50,013 nt of DNA, taken from NCBI GenBank assembly GCA_963922585.1, contig CAWUIK010000011.1, forward strand, positions 1-50,013. Reading direction: 5' to 3'. Below, piece by piece: positions 34,383-43,555 of the stretch; the stretch's first letter is position 1; the number at the start of each line of letters is the position of its first letter. The translations under genes were made by a program, and so were the position numbers. The notes beneath the pieces are model-generated. The model was not told the origin of the DNA. It ran no database searches and worked only from the letters and a program-made list of their open reading frames with translations. Source of the DNA: Parvicella sp963922585. GTDB taxonomy: Bacteria; Bacteroidota; Bacteroidia; Flavobacteriales_D; Parvicellaceae.

Positions 34383-35834
34383 ATGCAAGAAGAAGCAGAC
34401 AACAATCTACCAAAAAAAAGTGCCAGACAAAAAAGAATGGAGTTGGATAATTTAGGCGTTATCTTAAAAGCGCTTATAAGGTTCATTAAAAACCTTGTGA
34501 GTATGAAAAATGAAATTGATGAAGAAAACACCATAAAGTCTATCAAAGAAAGCATGACCTTTAAGGGTGCTGCTGTATGGATTTTGGTTTGTTCAATTAT
34601 TGTGGCATCTGTAGGTTTAAATGCCAACTCAGTTGCAGTAATTATTGGAGCCATGCTTTTATCTCCACTAATGGGACCAATTAGAGCCGTAGGTTTAGCC
34701 TTAGCAATTAATGACATTCCAACTTTAAAAATGGGTCTTAAAAACTTTGGGGTAATGGTCGGGGTTAGTATTTTAACTTCAACAATATATTTTCTTATTA
34801 CTCCAATAAATGGAGATACTTCTGAACTTTTGGGTAGAGTAAAACCTCATGCTCTTGATATTTTAATAGCCTTTTTTGGTGGTTTGGCAGGAATCATAGC
34901 CACTGCATCCAATAATAAAAATGCAGTTCTTACAATTGTTCCTGGAGTTGCAATCGCTACAGCATTGATGCCTCCTTTGTGTACTGTAAGTTATGGAATA
35001 GCAACAGCTCAATGGAATTATTCACTAGGAGCTTTTTACCTATTTATTTTAAATACAGTCTTTATTTGTCTTTCTACAATTGTTCTGCTTCGTTTATTAA
35101 AATTCAAAACCGTACAGCATATTTCAAAAGAAGTTACAGTAAGGGTTCAGAGGTACATTTACATCAGTCTTTTTGTAATCATAGTTCCTAGTATATATAT
35201 GACCTACTCAATTGTTGTTACTTCAATATTTGAAAAGAATGCCGAAGATTTCGTTACCAATGTCATCAAAACTGACAATAGTATCTTAGTCAATTATGAA
35301 ATTGAATATACTGGAGATGTTAATTTTATTAAAATTTTCCCTTTAGGCACAGAAATTTCTTTTGAAAAAGAGGAGGCTTGGAAAGCACAAATGGAAAAAT
35401 ACAGTTTGACCGATACAGAATTGAAAGTATTTAGATATAAGAAAGATATTGATCAAGCAAGTTTGATGGCAATGAGCAATGAATCTGTAATAAAATATCA
35501 AGAAAAGAAAATTAAAGAACTTGAAGATGAATTGTTTGAGATATACACAAAAGTTGACGAAGATGTTACTAAAGATTTGAATCTTTCAGAATTAGACGCA
35601 AGGATATTAGTACATTATCCGGAAATATCCTCATACTCATTTTCAAAATCTTATCAATCTCAGTTTAACAATATGATTGATACCATGTATCTTTTTACAA
35701 TAAAATGGAAAGACTCAATACCTGATACTTTAATAAAAGTAAAATCTTTATCTCTAAAGAAAATGCTGGAAAATGAAGTAAAAATTCTTAACAAAGGTAA
35801 TTTGGATTATCCTGTAAAAGTTTCAAAACTTTAA
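34383..35834 (+). CDS. DUF389 family membrane protein
   Basis: The 483-residue protein has a cytoplasmic N-terminus (about 1-65) and a block of membrane helices (about 65-290) with the DUF389 core ASVGLNANSVAVIIGAMLLSP, MGPIRAVGLALAIND and PGVAIATALMPPLCTVSYG. The C-terminal region (about 300-480) is helical and acidic. The family's function is not established. Its gene lies 17 bases after the antiporter and 2 bases before the AlkD-type gene, so the three probably form an operon. A link to ion or osmotic stress is possible but only inferred. Confidence 0.88.
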   Translation: MQEEADNNLPKKSARQKRMELDNLGVILKALIRFIKNLVSMKNEIDEENTIKSIKESMTFKGAAVWILVCSIIVASVGLNANSVAVIIGAMLLSPLMGPIRAVGLALAINDIPTLKMGLKNFGVMVGVSILTSTIYFLITPINGDTSELLGRVKPHALDILIAFFGGLAGIIATASNNKNAVLTIVPGVAIATALMPPLCTVSYGIATAQWNYSLGAFYLFILNTVFICLSTIVLLRLLKFKTVQHISKEVTVRVQRYIYISLFVIIVPSIYMTYSIVVTSIFEKNAEDFVTNVIKTDNSILVNYEIEYTGDVNFIKIFPLGTEISFEKEEAWKAQMEKYSLTDTELKVFRYKKDIDQASLMAMSNESVIKYQEKKIKELEDELFEIYTKVDEDVTKDLNLSELDARILVHYPEISSYSFSKSYQSQFNNMIDTMYLFTIKWKDSIPDTLIKVKSLSLKKMLENEVKILNKGNLDYPVKVSKL

Positions 35835-35836
35835 GT

Positions 35837-36514
35837 ATGTCAAATGATTATCTTGAAACACTAAAAGATTCTTTTAAAGAACACAAAAACCTAGAGATAT
35901 CTATTGGACAGGCAGCATACATGAAGCACCATTTTGAGTTCTATGGTTTAAAATCTGAAGTAAGACGACAATTGCAAAAGCCATTTTTGGATAAAGATTT
36001 TCTCCCTATTAAAGAAAATTTACAAAACATCGTAGAAACAATGTGGAATTTATCGCAAAGAGAATTTCAATATTTTGGTCAAGAATTATTTTTCAAATAT
36101 GTCAAAACATTTAATGAAAAAGACATTGTAATATTGGAATACATGATTACACATAAGTCTTGGTGGGATACTGTTGATTTTATTGCTGTAAATTTGGTTG
36201 GAAATTATTTCAAAACCTTTCCGCAAAATAGAAACGCTACAATAAAGAGTTGGTTAGAAAGCGAAAATATTTGGTTAAAACGATCTGCCATATTATTTCA
36301 ACTTAAATATAAAAATAATACAGATACATTGTTTTTAAGTCAAGTGATTCAGCATAATTTGGGTTCAAAAGAATTCTTTATAAACAAGGCAATTGGATGG
36401 GCTTTAAGAGAGTATTCAAAAACTAATCCAGAATGGGTAATTAATTTTACAGACCAACATGAGCTCAACAATTTAAGCTGCAGAGAAGCATTAAGGTTAT
36501 TGAAGAACAGGTAA
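35837..36514 (+). CDS. AlkD-type DNA alkylation repair glycosylase
   Basis: The 225-residue all-helical HEAT-like protein has residues at the places of the B. cereus AlkD active site: W110 and D114 in THKSWWDTVDF, R149 in WLKRSAILF and W188 in FINKAIGWALREY. AlkD excises bulky or positively charged alkylated bases such as 3-methyladenine and 7-methylguanine without flipping the base. The length matches the family. It starts 2 bases after the stop of the DUF389 gene, so expression is coupled with the antiporter operon. That is a surprising partner for DNA repair, unless the operon is stress-induced. Confidence 0.9.
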   Translation: MSNDYLETLKDSFKEHKNLEISIGQAAYMKHHFEFYGLKSEVRRQLQKPFLDKDFLPIKENLQNIVETMWNLSQREFQYFGQELFFKYVKTFNEKDIVILEYMITHKSWWDTVDFIAVNLVGNYFKTFPQNRNATIKSWLESENIWLKRSAILFQLKYKNNTDTLFLSQVIQHNLGSKEFFINKAIGWALREYSKTNPEWVINFTDQHELNNLSCREALRLLKNR

Positions 36515-36522
36515 CAACTACT

Positions 36523-37128
36523 TTAATCAATCAACGCTTTTAGAGCATCAGGTAAGTCATTAATATTATCAACATCTGATAAAGTAGGAAGTAAATAATG
36601 TGATTTTTTTAAACTTTGAATTTCCAACAAAGTATCCAAAAAAACATTTTCCGTGCTCCAAGATTTATTTAAAAAAATAGAAGGATGGGGTTCTTTCATT
36701 CCAATGAGATAATAGCCGCCATCTTCTGCAGGTCCTACCACAAAATCATGACTTTTCAATGCTTTAAATGCTTCTTCAATTATTCCAGAATTGAGTTCAT
36801 AACAATCACTTCCTATGATTACAATACTTTCTGCCCATTCTCCTGAACTATTTTTAGCAGCTTGATACATTCTTTCACCCAAATCGCTGCCTTTTTGAAT
36901 CAATTTTTCGTAGTGTTCGTCACTGAAAAAATCAATGTTTTCTATATGATCTGAGTAATAACATTTTTTTTGCGCCAAAAATGGTTTTGTAATTTTAGCA
37001 GTGTGTTTTAGTAATTCTAAATAGATTTCCAAAGCATTTTCATCACCAATATCTTTTGCTAATCTAGTTTTTACCTTTCCCAATTCAGGATTCTTTATAA
37101 AAATAATAAGATGATTAGAACTACTCAT
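36523..37128 (-). CDS. DUF2064 / TIGR04282-type glycosyltransferase-like protein
   Basis: The 201-residue protein has a nucleotide-diphospho-sugar transferase fold of the DUF2064 type: FIKNPELGKVKTRLAKDIG near the start, the motif IIGSDCYELNS with an Asp for metal binding, and FVVGPAEDGGYYLIGM. In some bacteria the family is tied to arsenosugar biosynthesis (TIGR04282). No arsenic genes are nearby, so its substrate is unknown. It follows metG by 12 bases, a placement that suggests a shared message, not a shared pathway. Confidence 0.84.
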   Translation of the reverse strand: MSSSNHLIIFIKNPELGKVKTRLAKDIGDENALEIYLELLKHTAKITKPFLAQKKCYYSDHIENIDFFSDEHYEKLIQKGSDLGERMYQAAKNSSGEWAESIVIIGSDCYELNSGIIEEAFKALKSHDFVVGPAEDGGYYLIGMKEPHPSIFLNKSWSTENVFLDTLLEIQSLKKSHYLLPTLSDVDNINDLPDALKALID

Positions 37129-37140
37129 AATACTAAAAGA

Positions 37141-39207
37141 TTATTTTATGGATCCACCCACTTCCATTTCAAATTCAGGTGATACAAAAGATAATTTTCC
37201 TTCTGAATTTTCTGCCATCAAAATCATTCCTTGAGATTCGATACCTCTAATTTTTCTAGGGGCTAAATTCAACAAAACAGATACTTTTTTACCTATCACG
37301 TCTTCAGGTTTGTAATGTTCTGCAATTCCCGAAACAACTGTTCTAACATCAATTCCTGTATCAATAGTTAATTTGAGTAATTTGTCTGCTTTTTCGACTT
37401 TTTCGGCAGTTTTTATTTCACCTACTCTAATGTCCATTTTTGTAAAATCATCAAAAGTGATGCTTTCTTTCATAGGTTCAAATATTGAATTTGTTGCTGA
37501 TTTACTTGCTTGAGTTAATTTCGCAATTTGAGCATCAATTTTTTCATCCTCAATTTTAGAAAAAAGAATTTCAGGAGAATTGATTACATGACCTATTTCA
37601 AGCAAGTTTTCTTTTTCCAAGCTCGACCACTTATTTATTTCGATATTAAGAAATTTACATAATTTTTTTGCAGTAAAAGGTAAAAATGGTTCCATTATTA
37701 TCGAAAGTTTGGCGGTAAGTTGCAAACTAATATTGATAATAGTTTTGACTCTATCTGGATCTGTTTTTATAAGTTTCCACGGTTCAGTATCAGCCAAATA
37801 TTTATTTCCTAACCTAGCAAGGTTCATCGCTTCATTTTGTGCTTCTCTAAATTTGAACGCTTCAATGGCTTGACCTACTTTTTGAGGAATACTGGTCATC
37901 ATCTCGAGCGTTTGATTATCGATATTTTCCAGCGTTTGTCTTTCAGGAACTTTTCCTTCATAATACTTATGTGTTAAAACTAAAGTTCTATTTACAAAAT
38001 TCCCAAAAATATCTGCCAATTCACTATTGTTTCTTTGCTGAAAATCTTTCCAAGAAAAATCACTGTCTTTACTTTCTGGAGCAATAGAACAAAGCACATA
38101 TCTTAATACATCTTCTTGGTTTTTAAACTCTTCAAGGTATTCATGTCCCCAAACTGCCCAATTTCTAGAGGTACTTAATTTTTGACCTTCTAAATTCAAA
38201 AATTCGTTAGCAGGAACATTATAGGGTAAAATATGATTGCCAAACATTTTTAACATAATTGGAAATATAATTGTATGAAAAACAATATTATCTTTTGCTA
38301 AAAAATGTACCAATTGTGTATCATCATTTTTCCAATAATCTTCCCAGTTTTTTCCATTGTCTAATGCCCATTGCTTGGTTGCTGAAATATATCCTATTGG
38401 AGCGTCAAACCATACATAAAGTACTTTACCTTTTCCACCTTCAACGGGTACAGGTACTCCCCAATCCAAATCTCTAGTCATGGCTCTAGGCTTTAACCCC
38501 CCTTCAATCCAACTCAAACACTGCCCAATTACTTGGTTTCTCCATTCTTTGGGATAATGATGCTGTTTGCCATCTAATATTCCATTTTTTATCCAATCTT
38601 TCACCCATTCTTCATGCTCATCCATGGGTAAATACCAATGTGAAGTTTCTTTAAGAATTGGAGCGCTTCCACTCAATGTAGAAATCGGATTGATTAAATC
38701 TGTTGGACTTAAATCAGAACCACATTTCTCACATTGATCCCCATAGGCATTTGAATTATGACACTTTGGACACTCACCTGTGATATATCTATCAGCCAAA
38801 AATTGATTAAATTCTTGATCGTAATATTGTTCGTTTGTTTTTTTAATAAACTTCCCTTCCTTCTCCATTTGAAGAAAATAGTCTGATGCAGTTTTCTTAT
38901 GTAAATCAGAAGAAGTTCTGTGGTAAATATCAAAACTTACCCCCAGTTTTTTGAAAACTTCATCATTCATTGCATGAAAATGGTCAACAATTGCCTGAGG
39001 TGTGGTGTTGTCTTTCTTAGCTCGAATTGTTATTGCTGCTCCATGTTCGTCACTTCCGCAAACGAAAGCAACATCTTTATCATTAGAACGTAAATATCTT
39101 GCGTATATATCTGCAGGAATATAAACTCCTGCAAGGTGTCCTAAATGTAAAGGACCATTGGCATATGGAAGAGCCGCTGTAACAGTATATCTTTTGGGTT
39201 GGTTCAT
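37141..39207 (-). CDS. metG: methionyl-tRNA synthetase
   Basis: The 688-residue class I synthetase (from the ATG at 39207) charges tRNA-Met. The HIGH motif is HLGH (21-24). The zinc ligands C146, C149, C159 and C162 are in CPKC...CEKC, and the KMSKS loop reads KLSTS in GQKLSTSRNW. The C-terminal EMAP/Trbp111-like tRNA-binding domain (about 580-688) starts at FDDFTKMDIRVGEIK. A TTG at 39231 gives eight more residues without family support and is not chosen. The gene is followed by the DUF2064 gene. Confidence 0.97.
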   Translation of the reverse strand: MNQPKRYTVTAALPYANGPLHLGHLAGVYIPADIYARYLRSNDKDVAFVCGSDEHGAAITIRAKKDNTTPQAIVDHFHAMNDEVFKKLGVSFDIYHRTSSDLHKKTASDYFLQMEKEGKFIKKTNEQYYDQEFNQFLADRYITGECPKCHNSNAYGDQCEKCGSDLSPTDLINPISTLSGSAPILKETSHWYLPMDEHEEWVKDWIKNGILDGKQHHYPKEWRNQVIGQCLSWIEGGLKPRAMTRDLDWGVPVPVEGGKGKVLYVWFDAPIGYISATKQWALDNGKNWEDYWKNDDTQLVHFLAKDNIVFHTIIFPIMLKMFGNHILPYNVPANEFLNLEGQKLSTSRNWAVWGHEYLEEFKNQEDVLRYVLCSIAPESKDSDFSWKDFQQRNNSELADIFGNFVNRTLVLTHKYYEGKVPERQTLENIDNQTLEMMTSIPQKVGQAIEAFKFREAQNEAMNLARLGNKYLADTEPWKLIKTDPDRVKTIINISLQLTAKLSIIMEPFLPFTAKKLCKFLNIEINKWSSLEKENLLEIGHVINSPEILFSKIEDEKIDAQIAKLTQASKSATNSIFEPMKESITFDDFTKMDIRVGEIKTAEKVEKADKLLKLTIDTGIDVRTVVSGIAEHYKPEDVIGKKVSVLLNLAPRKIRGIESQGMILMAENSEGKLSFVSPEFEMEVGGSIK

Positions 39208-39425
39208 TTTGAATTTTCTAATGGACGGCAAATATACAGTTTTTAAAATACTTTGAGAAAGTGTTTAAATTCTATGCAACCATTTAATATATAAAATCGT
39301 CAAAAAAGGAAGGCTTAAAACAAATAAATCATATTTTTGTTTAAAAAGAAACTATTTTTTTTAAGTTTCCCCCCTTGTTAGTCTAAAAAAAATAATAATA
39401 TATTCGTAATTTACTGATAAACAAC

Positions 39426-42400
39426 ATGAAAAAACTCTATTTAGTATTGATTTTATCAATATATGTAATTTCAAATTACGCACATGGTCCCGTTCAAACT
39501 TTAAGTTTCACAGAAAATAAAGGTCAGCTTCATAAAAAAGTAAAGTATCATTGTAAGCTTCATGTTGGCGACTTGTATTTGGAAAGTAATGCTTTTACAT
39601 TTGATATGTATTCTGCAGAAGAGTTAGATTATTATTATAATTTATCTCACAAGAGAAAAGAAACTGAAGTTAAAGACAATGATATTTTTAATAAGCATTC
39701 TTATCAGATGTATTTTAATAATTCAAACCTCAATCCAAAAATCACTAAAGAAGGAAAAGTTGAAGGATATAAAAATTATTTCATTGGCAACGATGAATCC
39801 AAATGGGCTACAAATGTTAATTCATACACATCTATAAAATATCACAATTTATATAATAATATCGATTTAAATATTTATACCAGCATAAGCCAAGTTAAAT
39901 ATGACTTTATTGTAAAAAAAGGTGGTGAGGCAAATGATATTAGTATCTATTATTATGGAGTTGAATCTCTTAAAATTAACGAAAAAGGTTATTTATTAGT
40001 TAAACTTTCAAACGGAGAAGTAAAGGAGTCAAAACCTATCGCTTTTCAAAATATTAATGGCTCTCAAGTATCAGTAGAATGCAAATTTAAAATTGAAGGT
40101 AATAATGTAAGTTTTTATTTTCCCAATGGATATAATCATTCTGAAGATTTAATTATTGATCCTGTTTTGGTTTTTTCATCACTTACTGGCTCTACATCAG
40201 ACAATTGGGGCTTTACAGCAACTTATGATTCCCAAGGAAATGTTTATGGAGGAGGAATTTCTTTTGCTTCTGGATACCCGACTACAGCAGGAGCTTATCA
40301 GACTACTTTTGGAGGTACAAGAGATATTGCAATTTCAAAATTCACAGCTAATGGAAACACACTTTTATATTCAACTTACGTAGGTGGGTCAGGCGCAGAT
40401 GTAACACATAGTTTGGTGAATGATTCCCAAGACAATTTGATAATTATGGGATCTACTAGTTCTTCAGACTATCCAGTTTCAGCAGGTTGTTTTGATGCTA
40501 CATTTAATGGTGGGGCAAATTTTACAGGATCTAATGGAGTGCCATATAATTTAGGTGCTGATGCTATTATCACAAAATTAAATCCTACTGGAACAGCTTT
40601 AATAGGATCTACATATATTGGTGGAACAGCAAACGATGGAATCAACCAAAGTATTTCAACAAATTATTCTGATGAAGCTAGAGGAGAAGTCGTAGTAGAT
40701 GAATTAGATAATATATATGTTACTTGTAGTTCTCGCTCTAATGATTTCCCCACAACTTCAGGAAGTCACAGTACTACAAATTTTGGAAATCAAGATGCAG
40801 TAGTTTTTAAAATGAATCCAACTTTAACAACTTTAGACTGGTCCACCTATTTTGGAGGTAGCGGAAATGATGCCGGTTATTCAATTCGTTTGGCACCAAA
40901 TGGTAATATCTATATTTGTGGAGGAACTGCAAGTAATAATATTGGAACAACGACAGGCGTTGTAAACCCTACATATGGTGGTGGCAACTATGACGGCTAT
41001 ATTGCATCTTTTAATGGTAATAACGGTATGCTTCTAGCAAGTACTTATCTAGGTACAGGAAGTTATGATCAATCCTTTATTTTGGAAGTAGATAGCGATG
41101 GAGATGTATATACTGTAGGACAAACCAAAGGTGTTTATCCTCAAATTAACGCTCCCTATTCTATTAACAATTCTACTCAATTTATTCACAAACTTAATGG
41201 CACTCTTACAACAACCATTTTTAGTATGTTGTTTGGAGATGGAAATAGAACAACTATTGACATTTCACTTACTGCATTTTTAGTTGATAATTGTGGTAAC
41301 ATTTATGCTGCAGGATGGGGAGGCGCTACAAATGATGAAGGAACAACTAACGGATTACCTATTACTGGGGATGCCATAAAATCAACAACAGATGGTAGTG
41401 ATTTCTACTTTATTGTAATTGAAAGAAATGCTACAGGATTATTGTATGGGTCATATTTCGGATCAAATACCATAGCTGAACATGTTGATGGTGGAACAAG
41501 TAGGTTTGATAAAAATGGAACCATCTATCAAGCAGCATGTGCTGGATGTGGTGGAAGTCAGACATTCCCAACTACACCAGGTGTTTGGTCTACTTCAAAT
41601 GGATCTTCTAATTGTAACTTAGGTGTTATTAAAATTGAATTAGATTTTCAAGGAATTAGTGCTAACGCTGTTATACCAGATGATATTATATTATGCGGGG
41701 CCCCTTTCAACGTTGATTTTGAAGGGAATAATCCTGCGCCCCCTCATGCATTTTGGGATTTTGGAGATGGAAACACATCGTTACTTACAAACCCTACTCA
41801 TACTTTTGCCGACTCAGGAACCTATCAAATTATGTATGTAGCTATCGATTCTACTACATGTAACATTTCAGACACTTCTTTTTTTGATGTCACACTAATT
41901 AGACCAGAAGTATTTGATGCTCAGTTTGACATACCAACTGTTGACCCATGTGATGGAATAGATAGTTTATTGGTTAGTTTGGAATTTACTGGAACTGGAG
42001 CAGATTCACTAGTTTGGAATATGGGTAATGGGGATATTTTTTCAGATTCAATTTCTTTGGATTACTACTACACTTCTCAAGGTGTGTTTACCATCACTAT
42101 GATTGCATATGACTTTGTGTGCAACAACTCAGATACAATAACGGAAATAGTAGATTACACCACTTCCTTTTCTCAGGCTAATGCCGTGGCTCCTCCTGAT
42201 ACTAGTTTCTGTGGCCCTCCACCTTATGATATGGATTTTACTACCAATTCAACTACGCCACACCATTTCTGGGATTTTGGTGATGGAACAGGGACTTCTA
42301 CTCTCGCTAACCCTTCCTATACTTACAACAACCCTGGTAATTATGATATCATGTATGTTGCCATTGATTCTTCTACTTGTAACATTGCTGATACTGTTTA

Positions 42401-43487
42401 CTTTAATGTCGATATTACTCAAGCAGAAGAACTAAGCGCTACTTTTGACTTACCTACAGTTGAACCCTGTTCTTCTCCAGATAGTTTATTGGTTAGTTTA
42501 GCATTTACGGGTACTGGAGCAGACTCACTTTCTTGGAATATGGGTAATGGTACTACTTTTACTGATGTGAATACCGTTGACTATTATTACACTTCTCAAG
42601 GTTCTTATGTAATCACCATGCAAGCTTGGGATTTCTACTGTAATAATTTTGCGGAAATTACTGACACTGTTGATTTTATAATCTCATATTCTGAAGCTAC
42701 TGCTGATGTGCCTGAAGACATATTCTTGTGTACATCTCCTTTGAATGTTGATTTTGCTACAACGTCATCTACGCCTAATCATTTTTGGGACTTTGGTGAT
42801 GGTGTAGGAACCTCTACTCAACCTAATGTTACCTATACTTATAATGCCGTTGGTGATTATACCGTAATGTATGTTGCCATTGATTCCTCTACTTGTAATA
42901 TTGCAGATACGGTTTATTTTGACGTAACACTTGCGCAAGCAGAAACTTTTTCTGCTACGATAGATTTTGTTCCGCCTCCTCCTTGTGGCGGTGACAGCAT
43001 GTTAGTAGAACTTGCATTTACAGGTTCTGGTGCAGATTCTTTAATATGGAATATGGGTAATGGTGATATTTTCAATGGAAACAACGTTGTTTATTACTAT
43101 ACCGTTCCAGGAGTTTATAACGTATCTCTTACTGCTTACGATAATCTCTGTAACAATGTAGAAACCATTTCTAATGAAGTAACTTTTGCTGGGAACGTAA
43201 CCAGTGATGCTGAAGTTCCTAACGTTTTTTCTCCTAATGGTGATGGACAAAACGATATTCTAAAAATAATGAATATTGACCCTAATGCAGATTTTTCAAT
43301 GAAAATCTACAACAGATGGGGAAGAATCGTGTTTGAATCCCAAAGTAACGGGCAATTCTGGGACGGAAGTAGCAGATTAGGTGGTGAAGCTAGTGCAGGA
43401 GTTTACTTCTACGAAGTGATCTATAGAGATATCTGTACTGACGAAGATAAACTCAAAACTGGATACGTCCATTTGATGAGACAATAA
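39426..43487 (+). CDS. very large secreted protein: DUF7948-like head, SBBP propeller, PKD repeats, T9SS type B end (protein A)
   Basis: The 1,353-residue protein has a signal peptide (ISNYAHGPVQ). The N-terminal domain (about 20-245) begins LSFTENKGQLHKKVKYHCKL, as in DUF7948. A beta-propeller-like region (about 250-740) has SBBP-type repeats such as YSTYVGGSGADVTHSL and DWSTYFGGSGNDAGYS. Three PKD-like modules follow (from about 746), each pairing a WDFGDG domain with a WNMGNG domain. The end (about 1270-1353) is the gliding-associated T9SS type B domain (VPNVFSPNGDGQNDILKI, YNRWGRIVFES). It should be exported through the outer membrane and stay on or near the surface. Codons 918-1352 are identical to the end of protein B. 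Confidence 0.88.
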   Translation: MKKLYLVLILSIYVISNYAHGPVQTLSFTENKGQLHKKVKYHCKLHVGDLYLESNAFTFDMYSAEELDYYYNLSHKRKETEVKDNDIFNKHSYQMYFNNSNLNPKITKEGKVEGYKNYFIGNDESKWATNVNSYTSIKYHNLYNNIDLNIYTSISQVKYDFIVKKGGEANDISIYYYGVESLKINEKGYLLVKLSNGEVKESKPIAFQNINGSQVSVECKFKIEGNNVSFYFPNGYNHSEDLIIDPVLVFSSLTGSTSDNWGFTATYDSQGNVYGGGISFASGYPTTAGAYQTTFGGTRDIAISKFTANGNTLLYSTYVGGSGADVTHSLVNDSQDNLIIMGSTSSSDYPVSAGCFDATFNGGANFTGSNGVPYNLGADAIITKLNPTGTALIGSTYIGGTANDGINQSISTNYSDEARGEVVVDELDNIYVTCSSRSNDFPTTSGSHSTTNFGNQDAVVFKMNPTLTTLDWSTYFGGSGNDAGYSIRLAPNGNIYICGGTASNNIGTTTGVVNPTYGGGNYDGYIASFNGNNGMLLASTYLGTGSYDQSFILEVDSDGDVYTVGQTKGVYPQINAPYSINNSTQFIHKLNGTLTTTIFSMLFGDGNRTTIDISLTAFLVDNCGNIYAAGWGGATNDEGTTNGLPITGDAIKSTTDGSDFYFIVIERNATGLLYGSYFGSNTIAEHVDGGTSRFDKNGTIYQAACAGCGGSQTFPTTPGVWSTSNGSSNCNLGVIKIELDFQGISANAVIPDDIILCGAPFNVDFEGNNPAPPHAFWDFGDGNTSLLTNPTHTFADSGTYQIMYVAIDSTTCNISDTSFFDVTLIRPEVFDAQFDIPTVDPCDGIDSLLVSLEFTGTGADSLVWNMGNGDIFSDSISLDYYYTSQGVFTITMIAYDFVCNNSDTITEIVDYTTSFSQANAVAPPDTSFCGPPPYDMDFTTNSTTPHHFWDFGDGTGTSTLANPSYTYNNPGNYDIMYVAIDSSTCNIADTVYFNVDITQAEELSATFDLPTVEPCSSPDSLLVSLAFTGTGADSLSWNMGNGTTFTDVNTVDYYYTSQGSYVITMQAWDFYCNNFAEITDTVDFIISYSEATADVPEDIFLCTSPLNVDFATTSSTPNHFWDFGDGVGTSTQPNVTYTYNAVGDYTVMYVAIDSSTCNIADTVYFDVTLAQAETFSATIDFVPPPPCGGDSMLVELAFTGSGADSLIWNMGNGDIFNGNNVVYYYTVPGVYNVSLTAYDNLCNNVETISNEVTFAGNVTSDAEVPNVFSPNGDGQNDILKIMNIDPNADFSMKIYNRWGRIVFESQSNGQFWDGSSRLGGEASAGVYFYEVIYRDICTDEDKLKTGYVHLMRQ
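42177..43481 (+). repeat. 1,305-base direct repeat, copy 1 (3' part of protein A)
   Basis: By eye this segment looks identical, base for base, to 44978-46282 (offset 2,801). It begins and ends sharply: the bases just before (AG versus TA) and just after (C versus G) differ. It covers codons 918-1352 of protein A in the same frame, i.e. two PKD double modules plus the T9SS type B domain. Confidence 0.92.
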
Positions 43488-43526
43488 AATATTACATTTA
43501 ATATTAATTTTTAAAAAATAAATTAT

Positions 43527-43534
43527 TATCTTTA
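43527..43534 (+). promoter_or_regulatory. possible -7 box upstream of protein B
   Basis: TATCTTTA matches seven of eight positions of TAnnTTTG, 21 bases before the ATG at 43556. No clear -33 TTG is present, so protein B may also be read through from protein A. Confidence 0.3.
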
Positions 43535-43555
43535 TGCTCTTCAATTCAGCCAACT

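Noticed and set aside
37141..39425. Riboswitch or T-box leader upstream of metG
   Set aside because: The 218 bases before the ATG show no conserved leader structure or terminator that I can recognise.
42181..42435. Hydrophobic 84-codon frame present twice (also 44982-45236)
   Set aside because: It is duplicated only because the repeat is duplicated; the main frame encodes PKD modules and the hydrophobic look comes from a frame shift of T-rich codons.
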